Source: Ectothiorhodospiraceae bacterium (GTDB lineage: Bacteria > Pseudomonadota > Gammaproteobacteria > SZUA-152). Taken from it: a stretch of DNA of 54,513 nucleotides. This document shows, in pieces, positions 18,904-28,276 of the stretch. Below the pieces are notes generated by a model. That model was not told the origin of the DNA. It ran no database searches and was given only the letters and a program-made list of their open reading frames with translations. Location: the NCBI GenBank assembly GCA_002401775.2, contig NVUB02000245.1:1-54513 (forward strand), read 5' to 3'. The first letter of the stretch is position 1; every line of letters starts with the position of its first letter. The position numbers and the translations under genes are program-made.

Positions 18904-19416
18904 ATGGCGACTGAAATCGAACGTAAATTCCTGTTGGTTGATACCCGCTGGCAATCGGAAGCCGATGCGGGTGTGCTCATGCGACAGGGCTACCTCAACG
19001 GGGCGGCTTCGACGCATGATGCTTCTGACCATGAGGCGTCAGATTACCCGGTTAAGGCTTCCGTGCGTGTGCGTATTGCCGGTCAGCAAGCTAACATTAA
19101 TATAAAAAGTGCCACCATAGGTATTACCCGGCAGGAATACGAATACCCCATTCCTCTGGGGGATGCGAATGAAATGTTGGATGCCTTGGCCGATGGCCCG
19201 TTCATCGAAAAAACCCGGTACCATGTGACTTATGGTGCGCATACATGGGAAATTGATGTCTTTACAGGAGATAACCAGGGGCTGGTGGTGGCCGAAATCG
19301 AACTGTCTGCCGCAGACGAGGTTTTCAAACGGCCTGATTGGCTGGGCGAAGAGGTTTCAGATGACCCGCGCTATTACAATGTCTGCTTGGTTAAACACCC
19401 CTATAAAAACTGGTAA
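18904..19416 (+). CDS. CYTH-domain protein (triphosphatase/adenylate-cyclase-like)
   Basis: The protein of 170 residues belongs to the CYTH superfamily. The signature EIERKFL opens the chain. Further tunnel residues follow: RVRIAGQQANINIK, EYEYPIP, IEKTRY and the acidic strand VVAEIEL. By family knowledge, small stand-alone CYTH proteins act mostly as inorganic triphosphatases, less often as class IV adenylate cyclases. Residues 34-48 hold an insertion rich in His, Asp and Ala relative to typical relatives. It overlaps or abuts the start of the substrate-binding lipoprotein gene downstream. Confidence 0.9.
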   Translation: MATEIERKFLLVDTRWQSEADAGVLMRQGYLNGAASTHDASDHEASDYPVKASVRVRIAGQQANINIKSATIGITRQEYEYPIPLGDANEMLDALADGPFIEKTRYHVTYGAHTWEIDVFTGDNQGLVVAEIELSAADEVFKRPDWLGEEVSDDPRYYNVCLVKHPYKNW

Positions 19417-20959
19417 CGCCCCCATCTTTTACACGCCTCGTCGTTTTGGTATTCCAGTAATACTACCGTTAAGATTTTTGCTAATGGCATGGCTGGGCAT
19501 TATGGCGTTGACAGCCTGCGCGCCTTCCGCCGACGACACTCTGCGCATCGGCCTGGCCAGTGCGCCAGTGACACTCGATCCGCGATTTGCCACGGATGCG
19601 ACATCTAGTCGTATAAACCGGCTATTGTATACACGCTTGGTGGCGTTTAATGAACTTCAATTGCCTGTCCCCGGCATCGCCCATTGGCAGCGCGTATCGC
19701 CAACACATTATCGCTTTACCCTTAATACCGTAGAAACGAGTACGGAACGCGACTTTCATGACGGGAGTTTGCTGACCGCAAAAGATGTAAAAGCCACCTA
19801 CGAATCCGTTCTCAATCCGGAAAATGCGTCGCCACATCGTGCGACCTTGTCCGTTATTGAGCGAATTGAAACACCTGATAAAAACACCATCGATTTTTAT
19901 CTTAAGAAGGCGGACTTGTTATTTCCCGGTTATTTGGTCATCGGTATTTTACCCGCAAGTAAAATTGCCGAAGGCCATCCTTTTAATCAACACCCCGTTG
20001 GCAGTGGGCCATTTAACGTCATCGCCTGGCCAGAAGATGGTCGTTTACAATTGCTACGGCGACGAGATCAACAGCGTATAAGTTTTATACGGGTGAGCGA
20101 TGCAACCGTGCGCGTACTCAAATTACTGCGTGGCGAAGTGGATATGCTGCAAAATGATTTGTCACCGGAATTAGTCACCTATCTGGAACAAAAAAGTGAT
20201 ATCACGGTCACTCGCGCTAAGGGGTCCAACTTTACGTATCTGGGTTTTAATCTCGATGATGACATTGTTGGTATGGCTGATGTGCGTCGCGCCATAGGGA
20301 TGGCGATAGACCGACAAGCCATTATTCATTATGTTATGGGTGGGTCAGCTCGCCCGGCAAGCGCGATGTTGCCCCCTAACCACTGGGCGGGTAATCCGGC
20401 ATTGGTTGGTCTGACATTTAATCCCCAAGGTGCGCGTGAATTGTTGGCCAAACATGGCTACGGCCCGCAAAACCCTTTGAAGATAACCTATAAGACCTCC
20501 ACAAATGCCTTCCGGGTACGTTTGGCAACGGTATTGCAGAGTCAGTTAAAAGACGTAGGCATTGACGTGGATCTGCGCAGTTATGATTGGGGCACTTTTT
20601 ACGGCGACATTAAAGCCGGAAATTTCCAAGTGTTCAGTTTGTCGTGGGTGGGCATCAAGACGCCGGATATTTTTCGGTATGTGTTTCACAGTGAATCAAT
20701 ACCGCCCAATGGTGCGAACAGAGGGCGTTACCAAAATAAAGAAGCGGATCGCTTGATCAACCTGGCAGGAAATGCAGAAACACTCGAAGCTCAGGCCAGT
20801 GCTTACCGGAAATTACAGCAACAGTTGTTGGATACATTGCCTTATGTGCCCCTGTGGTATGAAGATCATGTCTTCATCGCCAAAAAAGGAATCAAGGGGT
20901 ACACCCTCGGCTTGGACGGCAACTATGATGGATTAATTACGGTTCAGATGAGCAGATGA
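19379..20959 (+). CDS. Dpp/Opp-type ABC transporter substrate-binding lipoprotein
   Basis: This is a family 5 extracellular solute-binding protein (SBP_bac_5). A lipobox LTAC marks a lipoprotein signal, and the mature chain begins CAPSADDTLRIGLASAPVTLDPR. Further family features are LLYTRLVAFNE, VGSGPFNVIAWPEDG and the closing VPLWYEDHVFIAKKG. The start is uncertain. ATG 19379 overlaps the CYTH gene by 38 bp and gives the needed basic n-region (TPRR...). ATG 19484 would give a very short signal without positive charge. No permease or ATPase follows. Candidate permeases lie about 27 kb away at 48163-49943. The substrate is probably a peptide. Confidence 0.88.
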   Translation: MSAWLNTPIKTGNAPIFYTPRRFGIPVILPLRFLLMAWLGIMALTACAPSADDTLRIGLASAPVTLDPRFATDATSSRINRLLYTRLVAFNELQLPVPGIAHWQRVSPTHYRFTLNTVETSTERDFHDGSLLTAKDVKATYESVLNPENASPHRATLSVIERIETPDKNTIDFYLKKADLLFPGYLVIGILPASKIAEGHPFNQHPVGSGPFNVIAWPEDGRLQLLRRRDQQRISFIRVSDATVRVLKLLRGEVDMLQNDLSPELVTYLEQKSDITVTRAKGSNFTYLGFNLDDDIVGMADVRRAIGMAIDRQAIIHYVMGGSARPASAMLPPNHWAGNPALVGLTFNPQGARELLAKHGYGPQNPLKITYKTSTNAFRVRLATVLQSQLKDVGIDVDLRSYDWGTFYGDIKAGNFQVFSLSWVGIKTPDIFRYVFHSESIPPNGANRGRYQNKEADRLINLAGNAETLEAQASAYRKLQQQLLDTLPYVPLWYEDHVFIAKKGIKGYTLGLDGNYDGLITVQMSR

Positions 20960-21101
20960 TAAAAACCCTTTAAAGCATTTTTAATAAACCTTTTCTTCTG
21001 ATTAATGAATAAGTGGGTAAATAATGAGATAGATACAGACAAACCCTTGGAGGGTGGCATATAGTACTGAGGATATTATCCATATGACAAAGGAATGACT
21101 T

Positions 21102-23021
21102 ATGCGTAATAATACTCCACATCAATCTGTGTTTTTCTGCTCGTCCATTTTTTTCCTCACTTCTTGCGCTTATATCTCCCAGGGGCCATGGCCCGATGCT
21201 GACAGAGGAGCAATTGCGACATCGAATGATGTTTTTGGTGATACCGTTGAAACTATAGTTTACCCCGATCAAAACTGGGGTAGGTCAGACAGCATGTGGT
21301 ATTACAATACGACCCAGGGCTCTGATCTGTTGCCCTACGACGTCTATTTGCACCTGGAGCAAGCAGACAGTTCTGCGCTGTTTCGCGATATTGATAACAT
21401 GCTCAGGTTTCGTTACTTACCTCAACGTCCAACCTGGGATAATCCGGATGGTTTACCCGTAGGCTGGACAAAAGACAGCCATGATGGGGAAGACTATATT
21501 GGTTTTACCTGTGCGGCTTGTCATACCTCACAAGTTAATTTCCAATCGAAAGGCATTCGCATCGACGGTGGCCCCGCGCTGGCAGACATGGAAACAATGT
21601 TGGTATCGTTGTCGAAAGCGGTAAATGCGAGTTTACGGGGTGAGAAATTTATTCAGCTTGCAAAAAATGTACTGGATACCGATTCGCCCACGCAAGAGCA
21701 ATTGAAATCATTTAAAGAGTTGCTTACCCGTTTTGATCATAAAATTGCTGAATATGTACGCGTCAACGAACCAAAACACGAATCTCAGGACAAGCTGGTA
21801 CATTATGGATATGGAAGGTTAGATGCGTTTGGACGGATATATAACCGGGTATTGATGCATGTTACTGAGGATGCAAAGACAAACCCGGCAAATGCACCTG
21901 TCAGCTATCCCTTTCTCTGGGACACACCCCAGCACGACTTTGTGCAGTGGAATGGTGTCGGGGACAATGGCTCGGCACTCGGTCTGGGCCCTTTAGGCCG
22001 GAACACGGGCGAAGTGCTGGGTGTTTTTGCGACACTAAAAGTCACCCAAAATGCTTCAGGAAAAGTCAGTTATCACTCCTCTGCGGAATCCGGTAATCAG
22101 GTACGTCTGGAGTCCCGCCTTGAAGATTTATGGTCACCCTCCTGGGAAGAACTATCAGAGCGTGGGGTATTGCCCGAAATTAATGCTGAACGTGCTGCCG
22201 TGGGTAAGAAGGTCTATACAGAATATCAGTGTGACACCTGCCATGCTGAGATTGACCGAACGGATAGTAGCCGAATAGTTGTGGCTCAGTTTGCCAGTGT
22301 CGACTGGATCGGTACCGACCCACAAATGGCCTCAAATGCCATTCGTTACTGTGGGGAGGTCGGTGTGTTGAAAAATGTGACAACGGGGATGTGTCCTTCT
22401 GATCTGCACGATGTAAACACCTCCAGTGTTCTCCCCATTCTGTCAGATGTTACCGCCGGTGCAATGACAGAGGGTATATTTCGAAAATTAGGTTTATTTT
22501 TTACCTCGATATATACCAACCCCTTAGGCTTCTTTAGAGCGAACCACAAAACTCAGCGTCATGTGGAGCTTGAGATATCCAACAAATCCTATTTAAATGC
22601 GTATAAAGGGCGGCCGCTAAATGGTATCTGGGCAACGGCACCTTATTTGCATAATGGCTCGGTCCCCAATTTATATGAATTACTGCTGCCAAGTTGTACT
22701 GACAGGGAGATTCAACAGGGGAAACAGTGTCGTTCAAAAACCTTTTCCGTAGGAAATAGGGAGTTGGACGTCAAAAATGTTGGTTATGTACAACTGAATA
22801 ACCCTGAGCAATTCACAAACCCTCCATTATTTATATTCGATACGACGCTGCCCAGCAATAGTAACAAGGGACATGAATATGCCGCAGGTAATACGCCGAT
22901 GCCGAAAGTTGTTGATGGTAAAGTGGTTCGCGATGAGAAAGGGCAAATCGTGAAACATAAGTTTGAGCCAATGAACCACACTCAGCGCATTGCGTTGGTT
23001 GAGTATTTAAAGACGCTGTGA
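21102..23021 (+). CDS. Di-haem cytochrome c lipoprotein, RoxA/cytochrome-c-peroxidase-like
   Basis: The protein has 639 residues. The N terminus ends in LTSC, a lipobox, so it is probably anchored in the envelope. Two c-type haem sites are seen: CAACH near residue 143 and CDTCH near residue 378. The segment LNGIWATAPYLHNGSVPNLY near residue 510 is typical of the large di-haem peroxidase/RoxA-type superfamily. RoxA members are oxygenases of polyisoprene and others are peroxidases. The exact reaction here cannot be read. It has no obvious partner gene. An upstream ATG with weak AAAGGAATGA ribosome site is used. Confidence 0.82.
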   Translation: MRNNTPHQSVFFCSSIFFLTSCAYISQGPWPDADRGAIATSNDVFGDTVETIVYPDQNWGRSDSMWYYNTTQGSDLLPYDVYLHLEQADSSALFRDIDNMLRFRYLPQRPTWDNPDGLPVGWTKDSHDGEDYIGFTCAACHTSQVNFQSKGIRIDGGPALADMETMLVSLSKAVNASLRGEKFIQLAKNVLDTDSPTQEQLKSFKELLTRFDHKIAEYVRVNEPKHESQDKLVHYGYGRLDAFGRIYNRVLMHVTEDAKTNPANAPVSYPFLWDTPQHDFVQWNGVGDNGSALGLGPLGRNTGEVLGVFATLKVTQNASGKVSYHSSAESGNQVRLESRLEDLWSPSWEELSERGVLPEINAERAAVGKKVYTEYQCDTCHAEIDRTDSSRIVVAQFASVDWIGTDPQMASNAIRYCGEVGVLKNVTTGMCPSDLHDVNTSSVLPILSDVTAGAMTEGIFRKLGLFFTSIYTNPLGFFRANHKTQRHVELEISNKSYLNAYKGRPLNGIWATAPYLHNGSVPNLYELLLPSCTDREIQQGKQCRSKTFSVGNRELDVKNVGYVQLNNPEQFTNPPLFIFDTTLPSNSNKGHEYAAGNTPMPKVVDGKVVRDEKGQIVKHKFEPMNHTQRIALVEYLKTL

Positions 23022-23387
23022 CAGGATATTTGAGACTTTAGCGCTATGCAAAGTATATGACCTTGTACATAAACCAAAATGGTGTATGGGCCTGTAATTA
23101 ATGACGAAAATCCGTGAATAATTAACAATCAGACGTGCAAAAAAGACAGACGGTTTGTGGACTCAGACGATAGCTGAGGGCATGAGCCGTTTTTTTGCCT
23201 TGTATAGTGAATTGGTCACTCAAGAATAGCTGAAATTAGAGGGTGGTAGACGAAAATAAAGACGATTTTGTTGCATCAAACTTGTAAATTGGGTAATTAT
23301 AGGATTTTATACTACTCTGTGGTTATGTGTAGAATCTACATTATCGTGTAATAGTGTTTAATAGGCTAAGCTACTTAAGGTGCGAAG
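23022..23387. other. Intergenic region, candidate bidirectional terminator inside
   Basis: No gene is seen. A possible terminator lies at 23138-23197, described separately. The rest is AT-rich upstream sequence of the periplasmic binding protein gene. Confidence 0.4.
23138..23197 (+). terminator. Candidate terminator after the di-haem cytochrome gene
   Basis: An A-run and ACGG (23150-23153) face CCGT and a T-run (23187-23197). An inner CTCAG/CTGAG stem lies between them (23162-23178). Pairing is interrupted, so this is a moderate call. Confidence 0.4.
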
Positions 23388-24332
23388 ATGAAGTGGTTAT
23401 TTTGTCTGACGTTAGCATTGTGTGTATTGCCGATTAATACCCATGCTGCTGGAAAGTGTTTGCATGTTATGTCTTACCATAAAGGATATGCCTGGAACGA
23501 TGGGATAGAAAAAAGTGTAGCACAAACCCTGGAGGGACATTGTGAACTTAAAAAGTTCTATATGGATACAAAAAGGAATTCAGATTCGGCTTTTGCGAGG
23601 AAAAAAGCGGATGCCGTGAGCCAGCTTATTTTAGAATTTAAGCCGGATATTGTCATTTCCTCTGATGACAATGCCGCTAAATACGTAGTAATGAACTATA
23701 AAGATGCCCGTCTTCCTTTTGTGTTCTGTGGCGTTAACTGGACCGCAGAAGCCTACGGGTTTCCATATAGTAACGTCACGGGAATGGTTGAGGTCGCCCC
23801 GATTTCACCCATGCTCGAAATAATCAGGAAAAATGTAGACCATGTTAGGCATGGCGTATACCTGTCAGCTGATGTCATAACTGAGCATAAAGATTTTGAA
23901 CATTTTCAAAAGGTCTATTCTAAAAAAGGTGTGCAGTTAACGGGTAAATTTGTAAAGACCATGTCCGAATGGGTTTCAGTATATGTTGATTCTCAATCGG
24001 CAGATTTTGTTATTGTGAATAATAATGCTGGAATAAATGATTGGGATACTGCGGTTGCATTACAAACAGTCAACACTAAAAGCCGCAAATTTTCAGTGAC
24101 TAATTACGCATGGATGATGCCATATGCCATGATTGGATTAACAAAAAGCGCAGAAGAACAAGGACGGTGGGCTGGTGAGGTCGCATTGGAAATTTTAACG
24201 GGAACATCGGTAAGTACAATACCCGTGACTGTAAATCAAGAGTGGCATTTATATTTGAATAATGACTTGTTAAGTAATACTAGTATAGTACTGGACAAAA
24301 TTACCAAGAGACGAGCCTCGTCTGCCTGGTAA
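23388..24332 (+). CDS. Periplasmic binding-protein-like sensor component (ABC_sub_bind type)
   Basis: The protein has 314 residues with a signal peptide (MKWLFCLTLALCVLPINTHAA). The chain looks like the PF04392 class of periplasmic binding proteins: VMSYHKGYAWNDGIEKSVAQ, KPDIVISSDDNAAKYVV, PFVFCGVNWT and a late GEVALEILTG. No permease is present. A histidine kinase starts 7 bp downstream, so it probably serves as a ligand-binding partner of that sensor rather than an importer subunit. The ligand is unknown. Confidence 0.8.
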   Translation: MKWLFCLTLALCVLPINTHAAGKCLHVMSYHKGYAWNDGIEKSVAQTLEGHCELKKFYMDTKRNSDSAFARKKADAVSQLILEFKPDIVISSDDNAAKYVVMNYKDARLPFVFCGVNWTAEAYGFPYSNVTGMVEVAPISPMLEIIRKNVDHVRHGVYLSADVITEHKDFEHFQKVYSKKGVQLTGKFVKTMSEWVSVYVDSQSADFVIVNNNAGINDWDTAVALQTVNTKSRKFSVTNYAWMMPYAMIGLTKSAEEQGRWAGEVALEILTGTSVSTIPVTVNQEWHLYLNNDLLSNTSIVLDKITKRRASSAW

Positions 24333-24338
24333 TGTAAA

Positions 24339-26096
24339 TTGATAATAAAACCACATACTGAAAAAATTGTTATTTTTATTGGCGCAGCAATAAGTACATT
24401 TTTGTTTTTCGTCACGTTGAGTTATGAGATTGAAAAAGAAAAATCAACCTTTTTGAGTGAGGCAAATAGTGCCTTTAACAAGGTTGAGGCTGTATTTGAA
24501 TCACTTAAACGAATTAATACGGAATTTGCATCCCGATTTTATCTGGTCGATGAACTTAGCAAGGATGAGTTCACTTTTTTCGCAAAATCACGCATTAACC
24601 AAAATAATTTTATTGAAGAAATCGTGTTTGCTGAAAAAGTGGCGTTAAAAAATAAACTTCTATATGAACTGAGTATTCGGAATGAAGGTTATGCTGGGTT
24701 TAAAGTAAAGCCATTTTCTGAACCCGTATTAATAAGCTCCCTTTCCCCGGATATTTTGTTCCCCGTTAAATTCATTGAGCCATTTAATGTTAAAAACTCT
24801 CGCTGGTTTGGCCGGGATATTTTGACGTACTCAGATGTAAAAAATGCGTTGGAACTGACAAAATATTACTCAAACGCATTAGCATATGCACCTATATCAG
24901 ATGACCACAATAAAGTGTATGCCGTCCGTGCGTTGTATGGAGGGCATTCTGATCGATCAAATAATAAAAAATTGCGAGATGTATTTGGCGTTATATTGTA
25001 TAAAATTAACTTCGACCACTTAATTCCAATGGACAAAAATGATTATATTTCCATAGTTATTAATGAAAATATTGTTTGGCAAGAAGGTGCTGTAGTTTTC
25101 ACGGGATTATTTGAGAATACATATACGTTAGTATTAAATCTTGGTTTGTTAGGCCATGTTGCATCAGTAAAATTTGAACGCACAAAGGGTTTTTTATCAT
25201 CAAGTATAATCTATCCAATGTTTGCTTTTTGTTTAGGATTGCTATTAACAGGTGCTGTTTGGTTTATTATTCGATCGCACGTGAAAATAAATATACTGCT
25301 TTTTCAGCAGAACAAGATCATAGAGAATGAAGTCAGGGACAAGACTTCTAAGTTAAATACGAAGGCGGAAGAATTAACGGCGGCATATCATCGGCAACTC
25401 ATGTTAACCGGTGAGCTAGAGTCATTTTGTCATTCTGTTTCCCACGATTTACGGGCGCCCTTGCGCAGTATTAACGGCTTCAGCCAAATACTGAATGAGG
25501 ATTATGGAGAAAAATTAGATGAAGAAGCGACAACATGTTTAACGAGAATATGTGCTGCCGCAGAAAAAATGGGGTCAATTATTGATGATTTATTGAATTT
25601 GTCGAGAATTGCCCGAACTAAGTTTACAACACAATATATTAATTTGTCTGAAATTGTGGATAAATCACTATTAACATTGCGGGGATATGACTCTGCTCGA
25701 AAGGTTTCTGTGACGATTCAAAAGGATATGTTTTGCCATGGCGACGCTAAGTTTTTGCAAATCGGGATCGATAACCTAATGAGTAATGCCTGGAAGTACA
25801 GTAGCACTACTCCAAAGCCAGAAATTGAGTTCGGTGTCGAGCAACAGGAGGGTGAGAATGTATTTTTTATTCGTGATAATGGCGCTGGATTCGATATGCG
25901 TTATAAAAATAAACTATTTGTCGCTTTTCAACGGCTACATAAAACGTCAGAATTTGAAGGAGTTGGTGTTGGGTTAGCAACCGTTCAACGTATTATCCAC
26001 AAACATAATGGAAAGATATGGGCGAATAGCACGGTGGGTGAAGGGTCAGTATTTTATTTTACATTAGGTGATGTGGCGGAAAGCCTGAACAGATAA
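24339..26096 (+). CDS. Membrane sensor histidine kinase with CHASE-like input
   Basis: The protein has 585 residues with a TTG start closely following the binding-protein gene. Membrane helices lie at about 10-27 and 289-311 and bracket an extracytoplasmic domain with CHASE-like features (FTFFAKSRINQNNFIEEIVF). A coiled coil (about 320-360) leads to the dimerisation/phosphoacceptor helix SHDLRAPLRSINGFSQIL near residue 368. HATPase motifs follow: NLMSNAWKYSS (N box), DNGAGFDM (G1) and GVGVGLATVQRI (G2). The catalytic set is complete. No response regulator is adjacent, so its partner is elsewhere or lost. Confidence 0.88.
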   Translation: MIIKPHTEKIVIFIGAAISTFLFFVTLSYEIEKEKSTFLSEANSAFNKVEAVFESLKRINTEFASRFYLVDELSKDEFTFFAKSRINQNNFIEEIVFAEKVALKNKLLYELSIRNEGYAGFKVKPFSEPVLISSLSPDILFPVKFIEPFNVKNSRWFGRDILTYSDVKNALELTKYYSNALAYAPISDDHNKVYAVRALYGGHSDRSNNKKLRDVFGVILYKINFDHLIPMDKNDYISIVINENIVWQEGAVVFTGLFENTYTLVLNLGLLGHVASVKFERTKGFLSSSIIYPMFAFCLGLLLTGAVWFIIRSHVKINILLFQQNKIIENEVRDKTSKLNTKAEELTAAYHRQLMLTGELESFCHSVSHDLRAPLRSINGFSQILNEDYGEKLDEEATTCLTRICAAAEKMGSIIDDLLNLSRIARTKFTTQYINLSEIVDKSLLTLRGYDSARKVSVTIQKDMFCHGDAKFLQIGIDNLMSNAWKYSSTTPKPEIEFGVEQQEGENVFFIRDNGAGFDMRYKNKLFVAFQRLHKTSEFEGVGVGLATVQRIIHKHNGKIWANSTVGEGSVFYFTLGDVAESLNR

Positions 26097-26248
26097 AATA
26101 TGATCGCGTTTAATGACAGCGAATTTTATCAGAGCCTCACAACCTCAAATTTCATCTGATCATTGGCCAAAAATAGGCGTTACGTTTTTGGAGTATTAAG
26201 GTGTGAGAGAATAATGTATTTTCAGAGTGATTGTGTGAGGTAGCCAAG

Positions 26249-26816
26249 ATGAAGTGGGTAATACAATTCAATACAACACAATACAACACAACAGAAGGGA
26301 TTGGGAGGGTCGGGAAATTTAAAAAGTTAACTATTTTATTTTTCTATATTGCTCGCAATAACGTTTTGGATGAGTGATTCCATTATTCATTATTATTTAT
26401 ACGGCGAGAAAAGTTTTGAAATTATTCCTGGAGATTTTAATGAACTGTGGATGAGGGGCGTTATTGTTATTCTTCTCGTATCATTTGGTGCTTATGTTGA
26501 AATATCGACAAAAAAGCTTATCGAAAAAGAAAAGCAACTTGAAGCCAGTCTCATTTATCATTCGATAGTACGGGCGAGCCATCACATTCTGAATAATTTA
26601 CTAAACCAGATGCAGCTGTTCAGAATGGAAGCCTTAAATAGTCATAGTTTTGATAAGGAAAAAATTAAATTATATGACAGTGCAATGGATGAAGCGTCAA
26701 GTCTGATAAAACAATTATCCGAAGTAAAAAATATTTCAGATGAAAATATACGCGCATCTGTCGCCCCTCGCCGGACGATACATAATGAAGTTGTGAATAT
26801 GGTTGAACGCGTTTGA
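26249..26816 (+). pseudogene. Frameshifted and truncated sensor-kinase gene
   Basis: An ATG at 26249 with a TGAGG site starts a frame (MKWVIQFNTT...KKLTILFFYI) that stops near 26375. The frame open from about 26330 to 26816 continues a coherent membrane segment (LAITFWMSDSIIHYYLYGE) and a second helix, WMRGVIVILLVSFGAYVEI. A phosphoacceptor-like helix follows (ASHHILNNLLNQMQLFRME). A one-base change in the T-rich tract near 26335-26350 would join them. The ATP-binding domain is missing altogether. The second frame would otherwise need a TTG start without ribosome site. I read it as a decayed histidine kinase. A sequencing error could explain the frameshift but not the lost C terminus. Confidence 0.65.
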
Positions 26817-26835
26817 AAGTGAGGTTGATATTTCA

Positions 26836-26871
26836 GTTGAGAGTGAGGTTGAGAGTGAGGTTGAGAGTGCG
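26836..26871 (+). repeat. 12-bp tandem repeat at the broken sensor gene end
   Basis: Two perfect copies and one near-copy of GTTGAGAGTGAG follow the stop of the broken sensor gene. In one frame they encode VESE repeats. Confidence 0.85.
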
Positions 26872-27085
26872 GTGTGAAGACGCGAGGTAGAGTAAAATTG
26901 ATTATACAGACAGCAATGTACCCTTAAGGGGGAAACACGATGTTATAACGCGATATTCAGACTTTTATAAATAGTGAACCTTTCAACCCTGCCGAAGACT
27001 ATCCTATACAATTTTTCGTTATTCCCATTTTATACGCCTGAAATATGTAACATTTAAAGGCCATTAGTGTTCGGTATATTACGTG

Positions 27086-27964
27086 TCAGGTCGATGGGGT
27101 TAGCCCCAAGTAGACTAAGCAATCAGGCGGTAGCCTGTCTCTGGCCTTATTTAGAATTCGTTCCTCCTGCTCTGCAGTTAGGGTGGATTTTCCTTCGCCA
27201 ATTTTTCCTTTACGAATAAAGCCTCCGGGCTTAAACATGGGTTCATCTGTATTGTTTTGCCGTGCAAAGCGTATGCTGTTTTCTTTCATCCAGTCGAATG
27301 AGCACAGGTGCAATACACGCTGTCGCTGCTCATCACTAATCTCCCATTTTAGGAAATACAGAATTTTATCAATTTGGTCATTGAAGTGTAGTTTCAGATC
27401 TTCAAAACGTAGCCACAAAATATTATTATCATTACGGTGAGGCCACCAGCTTGCCATATTCCGATACCAGCTTTCGTAATGTAACCATTCATCCAGAAAA
27501 ACCTCGAAAGTTTGATTCTCTGTGATACCCATCTTGGCCTTTGCCGCATCCGTCATGTCCTGCTTGTGGTGGTAGAAACTGATGCAGCAATCTCTAGGGT
27601 CACGAGAGGTAAGAATAATGCGGGCTGTACTGTTATTGTTGGCGCTTATGCCGGGTGTTTGTGGGTAGGTACAATGTGTTTTAAATACGCGGGGATCGGG
27701 AATCTGCTCATACGCTGCCAATACAACTGACCAGTGTTTTCCATCTCGGGGAACCTCCAGCCAGGGAACGACACTGTCGATGGAGTAAAAATTTTCATCG
27801 CCTCCCGTGCGTAGTTGATGAAGTATTTGCTGCATCCAGGTGGTACCTGCCTTCGCGGCTGTGGTGATTAATACGTCAGTAGGCCGGGCCCGGAAGTTTG
27901 CCAGGGCATAGGGGTCGTGTGTGGGATCTGGGTTTCCCCATTTTTTGTCGATTGTGGTGTCCAT
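27086..27964 (-). CDS. Sulfotransferase family protein
   Basis: The protein of 292 residues belongs to the PAPS-dependent sulfotransferase fold (PF00685). The 5'-phosphosulfate loop reads AAKAGTTWMQQIL near residue 37. The 3'-phosphate site is TSRDPRDCCISFYHH near residue 121. The C-terminal GKIGEGKS corresponds to the family GxxGxxK element. Cytosolic sulfotransferases of this type sulfonate small hydroxyl or amine acceptors. The acceptor is unknown and no PAPS-synthesis gene is nearby. It is encoded alone on the minus strand. Confidence 0.9.
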   Translation of the reverse strand: MDTTIDKKWGNPDPTHDPYALANFRARPTDVLITTAAKAGTTWMQQILHQLRTGGDENFYSIDSVVPWLEVPRDGKHWSVVLAAYEQIPDPRVFKTHCTYPQTPGISANNNSTARIILTSRDPRDCCISFYHHKQDMTDAAKAKMGITENQTFEVFLDEWLHYESWYRNMASWWPHRNDNNILWLRFEDLKLHFNDQIDKILYFLKWEISDEQRQRVLHLCSFDWMKENSIRFARQNNTDEPMFKPGGFIRKGKIGEGKSTLTAEQEERILNKARDRLPPDCLVYLGLTPST

Positions 27965-28276
27965 GGTACGTTATCCTTTTAAGTCTTTTCCGGCCATCTT
28001 CATGCTAATCGTCTTGCTCGCGGTATCTATTGTAAGGTATCTAATGATTTTGGCTTTTTATCCGAAGTGTTATTGTGTAACTACTGGGCTACACTGTCTA
28101 AATATTTGTAGATACTACCGGTACGCAAGAGAAGGATACCGGTATTCAGAAGACGCCGTAAATACATCCCTGCGGTTAACGCTTTTGAATACAGAGTCTC
28201 TTTATTTACTGGTTTATTAGTATGTGAATTTGGTCGGTGAATTTGTTTTCGGTGATTTTACAGCAGGGCGGTAGTT
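27965..28276. other. Divergent intergenic region, nothing further seen
   Basis: The 312 bases between the sulfotransferase and the L,D-transpeptidase contain short open frames without ribosome sites or coding character. I see no repeat or terminator here. Confidence 0.4.

Noticed and set aside
23022-23387. Possible cyclic-di-GMP riboswitch upstream of the binding-protein gene
   Set aside because: The conserved GEMM core segments and paired stems could not be found. Only a weak terminator-like hairpin remains.
27921-28220. 99-codon frame between the sulfotransferase and L,D-transpeptidase genes
   Set aside because: It starts inside the sulfotransferase gene on the other strand and has random composition and no ribosome site.
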